Positions 26,601 through 38,600 of a stretch of DNA of 64,000 nucleotides are shown here, piece by piece. The stretch covers positions 41,590-105,589 of the forward strand of contig NMRB01001667.1 of the NCBI GenBank assembly GCA_002633025.1, read 5' to 3'. A program made the translations under genes and the position numbers. The notes beneath the pieces are model-generated. The model was not told the DNA's origin. It saw only the letters and a program-made list of their open reading frames with translations, and did not search any database. This DNA is from Notospermus geniculatus (Eukaryota; Nemertea; Pilidiophora; Heteronemertea; Lineidae). How positions within the stretch are numbered: the stretch's first letter is position 1; every line of letters starts with the position of its first letter.

Positions 26601-29600
26601 CTCTCGCGAAAATTTCCTGCACGCGAAATTTGCCTGCTTTACAGTACATGTACTACCAAGGGGACAGTAAATTGATCATCAGGCCTTTCATTTACATAGA
26701 CTGGGTTAGATCCTGCAGTTCTTTGGCTAATATTGGCACATCTCACTCTGATGGAATTTGGAGAATTTTAAAACGTGTTAGATGCAATTTCAGCACTGTT
26801 GCCCAGGACAGATTTTGGAAGAGTATCACATGGAACAAGGTTGATTTTTAGCAATTAAGCCTAATTTGGGCACACTTTTGTCCAGTTATATTTTGGACAC
26901 ATGTCAAATTGTCTAGTCCTTCTACAGCCTAGCCACCATGTAACTGAAAGGCCAGGCCGTATGCGCAAAACATCTTCAGTGCAAAATTTCCCTTAATCTA
27001 TTGTGCCAAACAATAGATAAGGGAAATTTTACACTTAGGATGTTTTGTGCATACAGCCCCTGGTACTTCAATTGACAGTGCATCTGGGGATCACAAGTGC
27101 AGATACTGTCGTTTACCACTGAGGACTGAATTATCATTTGAAATCTGTTATGCATTCATTTATCATCAAAGCATATTATGCCAACCCTCGAAATACCAAT
27201 AAATGTGAGATGGTCTAGAAAAATCTGTCAGAAGTCGCTGAATGATCAACAAGGCCTGTCAAATTGCCTGTGCATTAATCTGCTACTGTTTACCTGTTTT
27301 ACGAGGTAAACTTTTATTTTCAGCTGTTGAAATGTGCACGTTCACCAAGGCCATTAACACTTTTCCTCAAATGCGATATCCGACACGTGATCCTAGACTG
27401 CCTCAAAAAAACATTGACATAACAAAACCCACTGATACAAGAGGCAATAGACATCTGAGTCTCTTTTGACCATTTCTCAAATATTCATAGTGTCAGAGTG
27501 TTTATTTCAGTAGAAAGTCGAAAATGACAGTAAAAAAGTGATATAAAGAGCAAGTAGTGTGAATGAAAAAAGATTTTAGAAAAGTGTAAAATATTCCATG
27601 CAAGTTGATATACCAGGTGTCACACAATTTACCACCCTGTGCTGCCCACCAGCAGAAGGTAGTTTCTCCCCACTGTTCCAAGGGAGTATGGTAAATTGAA
27701 ATAACAGCTCCAAACTGAAGTACAAAGTATACAATAGTGCACAGTATGGCTGGTAGTCCAATTAATCATACTTCCCCTGATTTTGAAGGCAAATACTGTC
27801 TTTTACCATCAAAGGACAAAATCACGAACTTTAAAACATCCCTTACAATTCTTTGGCCCTTCCTTCCTTAACAAGCAGAACATTCAGCACGAATATCAAA
27901 CCACAGAACACGTACCACACCACAAACACGTTCAAACATTTATCAAACACGAGTCATTGACATCAACACCATGGTACAAATTTTGCAAAATTTTACAACC
28001 AACATGTTTCTCAGTCCGTCAGCCAATTTCTTTCATCTTTGAACGTAGGTAACGCCCACCGTACACAGTGAAATTTTCCATAGTATTTTTCTTGACATAC
28101 TGGTAGTACTGTATTCGACTTTTTCCATCAGGGCTGAAGCGGTAGCATTATTGGCCCTAAGTATGGAAGAGACTATCTGAAGTTTCTCTTGTCCTTCACT
28201 CGGGTGGAGTCATTTCCTGCCCTTGCAAAGGCACAAGGTGCAAGGTACCAGGGCTAACTGTCCCATGTGATGGATGTTAAAAATACCTCAGGTACAATGT
28301 GAAGGTACCACAGCTTACTGTCCCATGCGACAGATTGAAGAACCAGCAGGGATGATCCCAATATGGCCCAGGCAGGTTTCAAACCTGTGACCTGCCACTT
28401 GCTAATCGGACAACAACCAGGTCATCAGGGCTCCTCAAATGCTGGTTCAGGGCCCAAGTCATAAATACAAAGACACACCTTAAGATTTTATTGAGTATAC
28501 TCAGAAAATTTCAGGATAAATTTCACCGTCTATAGTGGGCATACCGAATCTAACTTATTCAACTTTTCACAGGGAAAATGACGTACATCTGGCGGACGTA
28601 TGGCGTATATACGGCATACGTCTGCCAGTCCTGGTTGCGTATATACCGTATATAAAAGTAGCTAGATTCGATTTGTATGTACGTCGTCGTATGTACGCGG
28701 GATATATGGCGTATGCCATACGTACGGCATATACTCGGTGGACATATTTTTCCGTACGTAAGCCATATGTACACCGGACGTCCAGAGGATGATCCATTGT
28801 ACTATACGGCGGATATAAAAGTAACTGTACGTCCGCCGTATGTACGTCATTTTTCCTGTGTAGTTCCAGTGATCATTCTTGATTCTGTCACATTTCAAAG
28901 AACAAATCACCAGCAAAAAGTGCCACAATTCTGAGAGCATCAAAAAATAAAAGGTCAGATGAATTTCTGTATCTGGAGAACTTACCAGTAATTTGTCCGT
29001 TCGGTAAACGTGGTGGCTGCCAGTTCAGTGTCACGGCCAATGGCATGCTCTCCACGGCAACGGGGGTCAGGTCACGTGGTGCTGAGAATGGAGCTAAAAG
29101 AGAAGAAATAGAAATATTGTAAGGAATGCTGGTTTTGGCAGTCAATGAACCAAACACTTAGAAATTGAATAAGATTTTCATCCTTACAAAACAATTGCTA
29201 AGAGATTGAAAAACATTACCATCCTCACAAAACAAGCTTTTGAGATTGAATAAGATTATCAACCTCATGAAACAAGATTTAGAGATTGAATAAGATTATC
29301 ATCCTCATGAAACAAGCTTTAGAGTTTCAATAAGATTATCATCCTCATGAAACAAGCTTTAGAGATTCAATAAGATTATCATCCTCACAAAACAAGCTTT
29401 AGAGATTGAATAAGATAATCAACCTCACAGAACAAGCTTTAGAGATTGAATAAGATTGTCATTCTCACAAAAAAAGCTTCAAAGATTGAATAAAATTTAA
29501 TCCTTACCGTCTTCAAATGTTGAGTTAATGACACTCAAACTCCACGTCGACTTTCGGCGACCTTTAATGACCTTCACCGAAAACTCATACTGCTGGTTCG

Positions 29601-32600
29601 GTCGCAGATTATCAATATGCGCATTCAAATCTGTTGAATTTGCATATTTGAATTTGCGGGAGTTTGTCAGTGAATAGCGTACGGTGTAATAGCGATTATC
29701 GATGATGTGTTGATTTTGGCCGAGAGTCGTGTCAGACCATGTGACCACTATTGTGTTTGGCGATAGGACGATTGCCCGAAGGCCAACTGGAGGAATCATG
29801 GGAGTGGCTGGCTCGGGTGCTGAAAAATTCGAAAAGATGAAACGCATTGATCGTTTGTCAGCTGTTAGCATATCAGTGATCTTTAAGGGCCGTATGCACC
29901 AACGTAGATTATCTTGAACTCAGCCTGAGCCAGAGCTTTTCAGTTGTTCAGGTTTGCCAGAGCATTATGACAATGGAAAAGCTGTGGCTCAACCTGAGTT
30001 CAAGATAATCTTTGTTGGTGCATACAGCGCCACGGGTACTCAAATTATTTGTCTGGCTGATAGACAACAGTTGACGCACTCCCGTAAAGCTACGACAGCT
30101 TCGTGAACAAGGTCCCTGTTCTGTTGCCCTCTCCCTTCCACAAAATCGCAAGGGACTTCAACCAGTAATTTCCGGGCAACGAGAAGGCTTTACTAGTGTA
30201 TCAGAATATATTAACCCTTTCAGTGTGTATGATCCTGGGTCAACGTCATAAATTTGGAAGAGAACGTGTTAATGCTTCGTTCATTAAATGTTACAAGTGT
30301 GTGAAAAGTCTGACTTATAAGAATGGACGACCACAAACATACCCTCTTCTTTATAGTTCAATTAGAATGGAGCCACCTTACGCACCGGGTTATGCAAGTT
30401 CTGCCACAGAGGAAGTGTTTATCATTCACCTACACGTATGTTAAACCAGACTAGAGTGTGGTAATTTTTTCAGAATCACCCCATATACTTACTTGTCTCC
30501 TCCCTGGTTATTACTGTCTCATAAATTGGACGGCCGTCTCCGACGCGATTGAATGCCCTCAAACTGATAACATATTCAGAGGCAGGTTCTGCAACAACAG
30601 AAGCACAATATTTCATACTAGAAGAATGAACATATACTGGGAAATCATCTGGTAATTTTCTCTGTAAATATTGGATTTTGGGTTTCCATCTCCCCACCCC
30701 CCAGTGGCCGAGTCACGAATCAGACTTTACAGTTCTTTTGTCTGTGAGTCGCTATAACCCAGAGATACAAACGTACAGAGTTACAACCACATAGCTCAAA
30801 CCACTTTCAAAATATTGTCCTTTGAACTTTTTAACAGAAGGCCCATACTGGCCAAAATAAGAATCAAAACAAACTTGTTCAAAAGCAAACTTGGCCTAGA
30901 CCGCAGACCCATATGCACACACCAAGATCGGTTGAAATGTCAAGGTGCTAGAGAGCAGAGAGTGACAAGATAAAAGTTTATAAACCGGTCATAAAAGACC
31001 ACAGCTGGGCTCCAAGGACCCACAGCCTAAACTAAGCCGGCGAAAAACTTACTCAGGTCTTCAATTGTGAATAATCTCTGTTTGGCATCAAGGACTTGAC
31101 TGTAAACATCAGGTATACCAATGCCATATCCGAGGGTGTAGCCTCGGACTTGAATATCTGAGTTGTGAGGGGGTGTCCAACTCACTACGATGGAATTCGT
31201 AAAGGGTCGAACTCTGAGGGAGCTCGGTTGACTGGGTACCTCAGTTTCTGCAAAATAATAAGCATCAGTGAATGTACAATTTTTCTTTATCTCCAGTCTA
31301 TCCTGAAACCTTTCAATAGAACTCAGATGAGCTGCTCATTCAGCGCTACAATCTGAGCATTTCCGACCGGTACCCATTTAATACACCTGGGTGGAGAGAG
31401 GCCAGTGAGGCAGGACTTGCCCAAAGTCTCACACCCAGTGGGATTCGAACCCGGGACCTCTGACAGCTAGTTGGAGACCCGAACCACTACACCACTGTGG
31501 CTCCCCAAACCTACCATCTCTGTCCGTGGAGAAAGTAGTCGCTGCTTTCCATTCTGTCGGTGGCCCCGATCCATTCACATTCACCGCCCACATCTTGATA
31601 TTGTATTTTGTGCCGCGTGCCAAATCAGTCAAGACGTACAAACGCCGGTTGCCGTCTGTAGTAACTGACTGACTGCGCCGTGAATTTGCTTTTTTGTATT
31701 TAATCTTGTAGCCTGTGATGACCCCATTTTGGGATTCCTTCAGTGGAGGTTCCCAACGGACTATAACACTCTGGAAGAAAATGTCGGAAAATGTATGAAT
31801 GAAATGGACCATGGACCATGTGCTCAGCTGGGTGAATGTACCAGAAGAACAAATGACAAATGTGAAATCGAAATGTTCCCAGGCAAGCCTTGAGTTCCAG
31901 GTACAGAGGGCACCAAGACACCTGATCACATCAAGTCAGAAGATATTAGATCAAACATGCCACCAAATGACAAACTTTTGAACTTTGACCTCTGTGGCCT
32001 TTGAAAGTAGGCCAAATCAAAATCCCGCTACATGTCATGTACATGCACGTGTATCCTGATTAGAGGCAACAATGATGAAATAGAATAATGTACATTTCTT
32101 CTTTTCGTTGAAATGGACTGCTTATCACACCTGACCCATTTTGAAAATGTACAAACAGTAGGACCCTTACCGTAGAACTCGCTGTCTCCAGGGTCACATT
32201 CAACGGCTTCTCAGATGGCGCATCAGAATACGTCTTCGCCGAATAATCCTCAGTGCTCATTCCACGCCCATTTTTATTATACGCGACTATCCGTACGTTA
32301 TAACGGGTGAAAGTCTTCAGCTTGGTCAACGTGTACCCAGTGCCTGTCACGTCTATATCCTCCTCCTTTTTGGCATTGACTTCATAGTAGTAGAGTTTAT
32401 AGTGTGTGATGGGGCCGCCTTTTGTGTCTATAGGTTCATCCCAATCGACGCGGATGCTCGTTGGTGACTTGACTGATAATCTCACGTTGGCAACTGCACC
32501 CGGGACGTGGACTGTTCGGGGAGACAGACAGTTTAACTTAAGCACATATGAAGTACTGTTAACAGCCATTTTAAACACCCCTGCCCTCTGACGTACCACC

Positions 32601-35600
32601 ACTACCAACCCCCCAAAAATCCTGGAATTGCCATCTGTCGGACTGTCATGCGTAGATTATTCTTACAGACAATCATTTAAACCACAGCGGAGGACTGTCC
32701 CTGTTGAGGTTATTTACACCGGTAGCGTATGCACAATGTAATGTGCAGGTTTGCAGAGTGCGTGTATGCTTTGTGCATGTGGTGGAGTATATGCATGTAT
32801 GCAGTGTTGTATGCACGGAATAGGTCTGCGTAAAATTGCTTTGAAACTTTCAGAGATATTGCTGTGCTCGCTAGATAACCAGAACCATCTTGTCATGCAT
32901 TTCACTCAGAGTTAAAACATGCACGAAAATTCCCAAGTCAACAGTCTATAGAGGCCTTGCAATGACGTCATCCAGTGGTGGCCATGCTGGAGGGCACAGG
33001 CCTTGATATGGTGCAGAGGTGTGATGTGTCCTGAGTGAAGTGCGCCACGCCATTGTTCGACGTAACGTCATTGGGGCATGCACGGCTCATTTTGCTGCAC
33101 CTCTGCAGCATGTGCCCCCCAGCATGGCGGCTTGTGATGTCATTTGCAAGGCCTCTATTACTAAAGGTGCTCCGCCTTGAGGGAGTTGTCTCGGAGAAGT
33201 CAGCTCTCAATGGACATTTCTCCATATTGCTTTCCTTATGACTTACGCTCAGACCAAAGTCACACGCACTTATGCCCCTAGATTTTGTGGCGGAGTTGCC
33301 CATACGTGACCTGGCACAACAAAATGAGTCGGAAGTCTCACAGAAGAAGACCAAAGTTGACACCAGACAACAACTACGGAAATCCACAAAGTCAAATTTC
33401 ACAATGAGCAGACAATCCTGAAATCATCGAACTGTTGGTGTCACCTTGGACATGTTGGGTCTTCTTCTGTGCGCATTCCGACTCATTTTGCTGTGCCGGG
33501 TCACATACAGGCCACTCTCACACGGACAGGTACCGATATTTCCACTTCATCAAACTGCCTGCCCATGACCATTCCCCAGCACTTGGGATAAAGGAAACCC
33601 CTTCATCCCCCTCCAAATGTATTAAATTTCAAGATTTCACATGTTTAGTTCCACTAGCTACATTAGGAGATGAGAGGCCATTACCTCTGGGTCTCTTCCT
33701 ATTCCATGCATACAACATTCAGCTTAGTAGATTTTTGATGGGAACTTTCGGAGGACAACCCCTGCAAAACTTCGATTTGTGGGAAGTTGAGAGAACTAAT
33801 TGTCAGACCTTGAAATTCAACTTCCAAGGTTTTGAGGCACTCTTGTACTGACCCCTACAATTCACGAAAAGGGGCAAGCAGACACGCAACATAACCAATG
33901 AAGAGAGTTTGTGTTTTTCAAAAATATTTCAAGAAGTTGCAATGTCCAAAACTTTTTTCTGCAGTATTATTTCAAAAGCCCAACTGATGGCATAACATCC
34001 ATTCATACCAGACAAATTATGTAATGTTGGAAGAAAACAGACGTCACGAGAAAAGCATGATGTTGAGTAGATAGGGGATCGAACCACCAATACACAAATC
34101 CCAAACTGACGTGAACGAGAAAGATCTGCGCACTTCCGCCGAACTCGCAAACACAACCTCGGTCTGAAACTGAATGACGTGACGCAGAGAACCCCACGAT
34201 AGTGACGTCGACGACGTTGTGTGAGAGTCGACCATTGCTGAATCTGGATTGTATCACGTCAGCTGGTTTCAGGTCGAGGTTGTGTTTGCGATTTTGGCGG
34301 AAGTGCGCAGATCTGGGAATTCGGGATTTTTCTATCACATTGTTGGCAGGCACAGATGTTCCACTGTGCCAATCTGACAACTCATGTTATCTAAAAACTA
34401 TTCCCTTAAACATGATCCAGTCCTCCGAATGTTCCCATGAAAAATTTGTTATGTTTTTTGGGTCAAGCTCAAGTAAACACAAAATCATACTTGAAACATA
34501 GTGTACATGTTTGACTGTTGCTGAAACTAAGGGGTCAGGAGGGGCAGATCCAGGGAAGGGGCCCTGTCTTCTAACAAATCTAAGAAATGATGTGGCCTTT
34601 AGTACAACAAAGGGGTGTTGGGTGTCCTCCCCCTCGCCAAGTCCTGGATCCACCCCTGATAAGTTATGTCTCAAGGAGACATTAGGGAGTTTGAGATCAG
34701 CAACTTATCACGGATCCTTATATGTATACGGATAGATTTCTGTACAATGAGGACGAATTTTGTGTACATTTCGATCCGTATACGTATAAGGATCAGTGAT
34801 AAGTTGCTGATCTCAAACTCCCTATTAGGGAGCTTATCAGCGACTTATCATGGATCCTTATACGTATACGGATTGAAATGTACACAAAATATGTCCTTGT
34901 TATACAGAATTTTATCCGTTTATGTATAAGGACCCGTGGTAAGTCCTTGATCTCAACCTCCCTAATATCAAAATATCAACAAGATCGAAACGCAAAAAAA
35001 CTATAATGGAGAAAATCTCAATTATATCAGTGTAGAAGCAAAGAATACCCTGAAAATAAACAAGCTTATGATTATTTTTATTTTGAAATTGACCCGAGCT
35101 ACAAACCTTCTGGCTGTGTCTCCAATGCTGCATTCGCAAACTCCGTCCCCGGTCCGAGTCGGTTATAGGCCAAGACCCTGAAGTCGTACTTGGTGGCTGG
35201 TTTTAGATGTTGGATGTTGGCTTCGGGGGACGTGGTGTTCAAAACACGCTCTCTGAAGAAGAAAATGCAGTATTTTATTGCATTGTATCTTTTCACATGT
35301 TTCATTAGTGCCAAAGTCAAAGTATTATTGGCCGTGGTAAGTATGGAAGAGGCCGTCTCAAGCTACTCATGTACTTCACATGGATGAGGTTTTATTTGCC
35401 CTTGCGCCATCCCATATGGCGAAAAATTTGAACCCGTGACCTGCTGCTTGTTAGTGGACGTGATATCCAGGAGGCTGTTGCGGCCCCTCTGGGCCAGTAC
35501 GAGGGTTCTGCCCAGCAATCCTTGAGTGGTGGACAGATTCCGGCAAACTTAGGGAAAATCTACCAAAATTGTCAAATCTCATCAATTTGCTCAAAATTAA

Positions 35601-38600
35601 CACTTTTCAGCATGAGTGGTGGAAAAGCCGTCCACTGCCATCCCCCACTGGCAGAAGCCTGCAGTAGGCCTACCCATAGATAGGGTCTCTTCTACACCAG
35701 TACAGATCTCACAATCACGTCCTTAACTTACCTCAATGAGCCATGTTCTTTCCAATACACGGAATAAGCGATGATCTCCGTAGGTCCGGTCCGCTCTGGA
35801 ATCTGCCAAGTCAGGGTCACGAACCGCGTCGACACAATCACCGGCTTCAAATCCTTCGGTTTCGACGGCAAATCCTCAGCTTTCGCGTTCGTATCACCTG
35901 CATTATTTTCGGTCGTAAGGGTAGGTTGGGTCGGTTGGAGTGTGTCTGTTTTTTTTAGGAGAGAACCAACAGAAAACGACAACTAAAAACAAGCCGACAA
36001 GCACATGCATACAGGCGCGCCTCCTATACCACCGCGAACTAGAGATGCGAGAGCGCAGGCCGCTAGGCCTAGCATCTAGCAACAGCTATGGGTGCAGCAT
36101 TTTCTATAATTTACAAAGTTTATTTATTATTTGGGTTTTTGCACTTTTTGGATTTTTCCATCAGCCTTTTCCAAAACCTCTGCATTATTGGCCATGGTAA
36201 ATATGGAAGAGGCCATCTCAAGCTACTCATGTTCCTCACTTGGATGGGGTCTTTTACTAGCCCTTGCAAAGAAACAATGTACCGGTACGAGACACCACGG
36301 CTTACTGTCCCATGCGACGGACTGAGAGCCTCCTATAGTACCGCAAACTAGAGATGCGAGTGCACAGGCCGCTAGGCCTAGCATCTAGCAACAGCTATGG
36401 GTGCAGCATTTTCTATAATTTACAGACTTTATTTATTGTTTTGGGTGTTGTGTGTTTGATTTTACTATCAGGGCTGAAAGCCATTGCATCATTGGCCCTG
36501 GTAAGTATGGAAGAGGCCATCTCAAGCACATGTTCCTCACGTGGATGGGGTCTTTTACTTGCCCTTGCAAAGGCACAAGGTACAAGACAGCACAGCTTAC
36601 TGTCCCATGTGACAGACTGAAGAGCAAGGGACGGTTAATCCCATACCGGTATGCCCCAGAATCCAGTTGCTTGCAAAGCAGGTGTTAAGGTTCTTCAAGG
36701 CTATGCTTTGGGTTTCTGGCTGAGTGTATAAATACATGTAGCTGAGTTTTTTGCAGTAGTCTGCCTAATTTTTTTGTTTAGGCATTTTTTGGTTAACAAA
36801 GACTCATATCCACCCTGCCCAGTCCCAAAGACAAGTGTACCTAGATAAATGTAACAAGAAGCATTCCTCCAAGCATCATATTATATTTTTTAAATTTCTT
36901 TAAATTTTTTCGCAAGACTCTAATACGCATACTCAGATTTGTATTCATATGAAAGAAATGGTCACTAAGATGCAAATTTATCTAGGACTAAAACATTCAA
37001 ACTACTGAACCTATAAACTATATGATTTTTTAAATACGGTCTTACATCGAGAACTGACAGCCATTACTGGTCTATGGTAGCCTAATCAGCAATATCAGTC
37101 TGATGGTAATCAGCAATTCCAGTCTGTGATAATCAGCAATTCCAGTCTGTGGTATTAACCCTTTGACGTACAGGGCGGTCGCTAGCGACCGCCCATTTAC
37201 ACCCCCCAGGAAATTGCCGAATTTTGCTCATCAGGCACCCCCTTGAAATGTCCTGCACCAGAATCTTGTAGTCGATGTAATTCTGTCCTGATGTAGCATA
37301 TTTCCACTAGGTGTCACTCTTTACCATCATGGCCTGAAGCGCACTTGAAGTTGAAGATTTCCAATTTTGCCGAAAAGCNCACACTGGTGTCATCTTTCCC
37401 AATTCGTAAATGTACGAGTCACACGCTTTTGTGATCTTGACGAAGTCAAATTTGGACTTCGCTCAAACCATAAAGTCAAACCAAAAACCGGACTGACTGA
37501 CGGACGCACCATCAACAATAATGCAAATCATTCAAATGTATCGTTCTATCAGTCAGTCAATCAATCGATCAATCAATCGACATCCTGCGAAAGTCGGCCA
37601 TGACAGCTCATCCTCGGCCTAGAGCATTTGTACAGTTGGCTCTTGTGCTTACCGTCTGTACAATGCACTAGGCCCAAGGTTTGTTTACCCCTTCTGGCCT
37701 GTCATGGCCGACTTTCGCAGGATGTCTATAAATCAATCAATATCCTTGGGGAAACGCGTATTGATGCTGAAAAAGAATGGGGGAGGGGGGGGATCGGGAC
37801 ACTCAGCACTTATGACGGAAACGAAAAGTTGCAAAAATATTTTTGGATGGTACTGCGTCATGATCACTTCGTTTAGACACTCAAAAGTATTTTTTTATTT
37901 GAAATTTCCGGCTAGTGCCACGAAAATAAAAATGTGTCCCGATAAACATGCAAACAATGGAAAACTACTTACCTTGTCTTCGTGCTGCCTGCACCTTGTA
38001 GATTGTTGTCAGGATTGCATCTTTTCAATGTTCATCATTGACGGAGTCAACTGGCCGTTGGCATATTCGGCATCGTTCCGAGTAATCCACATAAAAAATA
38101 TGCATTTTCGGCATCTTAGAATCTACAGACCGTTTCCGAATCCTCTAATGTCCTAGATCGATTGACCATACATATATCTGCGGCTGTTAAAAGTCCGCTT
38201 CAAAGATACCTGCGACTCTAGTCAGTCCTCTTTCGGTCATTTCACTGGACGCTATTGCGTCATTGACGGAGGAGATCTCAAGACATCTATGTCTTGCGGA
38301 CACGGTTTTGAGAGGATGCCTTTTAGGTGAGTGTCCCCTTTCAACAGTGGGGAACCCTCTTCAACGTTGATGTCTCTCTGTTCCCAGAGTCAAAATTCCA
38401 TCAGGACATCAGGTCAGAGGTCGTTATCAAGAAACAGATTGTGTCATTCCACAAAGCAGACGGCATCTGCATGATTTAAACTTGGCGGAATTATAATTCC
38501 TCCAAGATTTGAATCAGCATCTCCACATGACAAGCTCTCCTTAAAGACAAGATATCGCCTAACGAACGGACAAACGGCAACGACTAGGTCAACATCAATG

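Larger units (their letters stand above)
32813..37155. repeat. Segmental duplication, copy 1 (contains FN3-1 exons)
   Basis: About 4.3 kb that matches 46005-50360 in the same orientation at roughly 95% identity by eye. The left edge is at ACGGAATAGGTCTGCG in both copies. The right edge is within the 23-base tandem repeat GGTAATCAGCAATTCCAGTC. It carries the exons at 35107-35252 and 35732-35945. Compared with copy 2 it has an extra MITE (34091-34335), an extra hairpin (34683-34824) and about 90 extra bases near 33745-33835, but one SINE-containing unit fewer. Confidence 0.93.

Noticed and set aside
28535-28943. Several overlapping open frames on both strands rich in Tyr and Arg
   Set aside because: They come from the TAC/GTA-rich interior of the MITE at 28568-28862.
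32968-33402. 144-codon minus-strand frame also open at 46160-46594
   Set aside because: Both copies are open only because the segments are about 95% identical. It lies partly in an inverted-repeat element and changes are not biased to silent sites.
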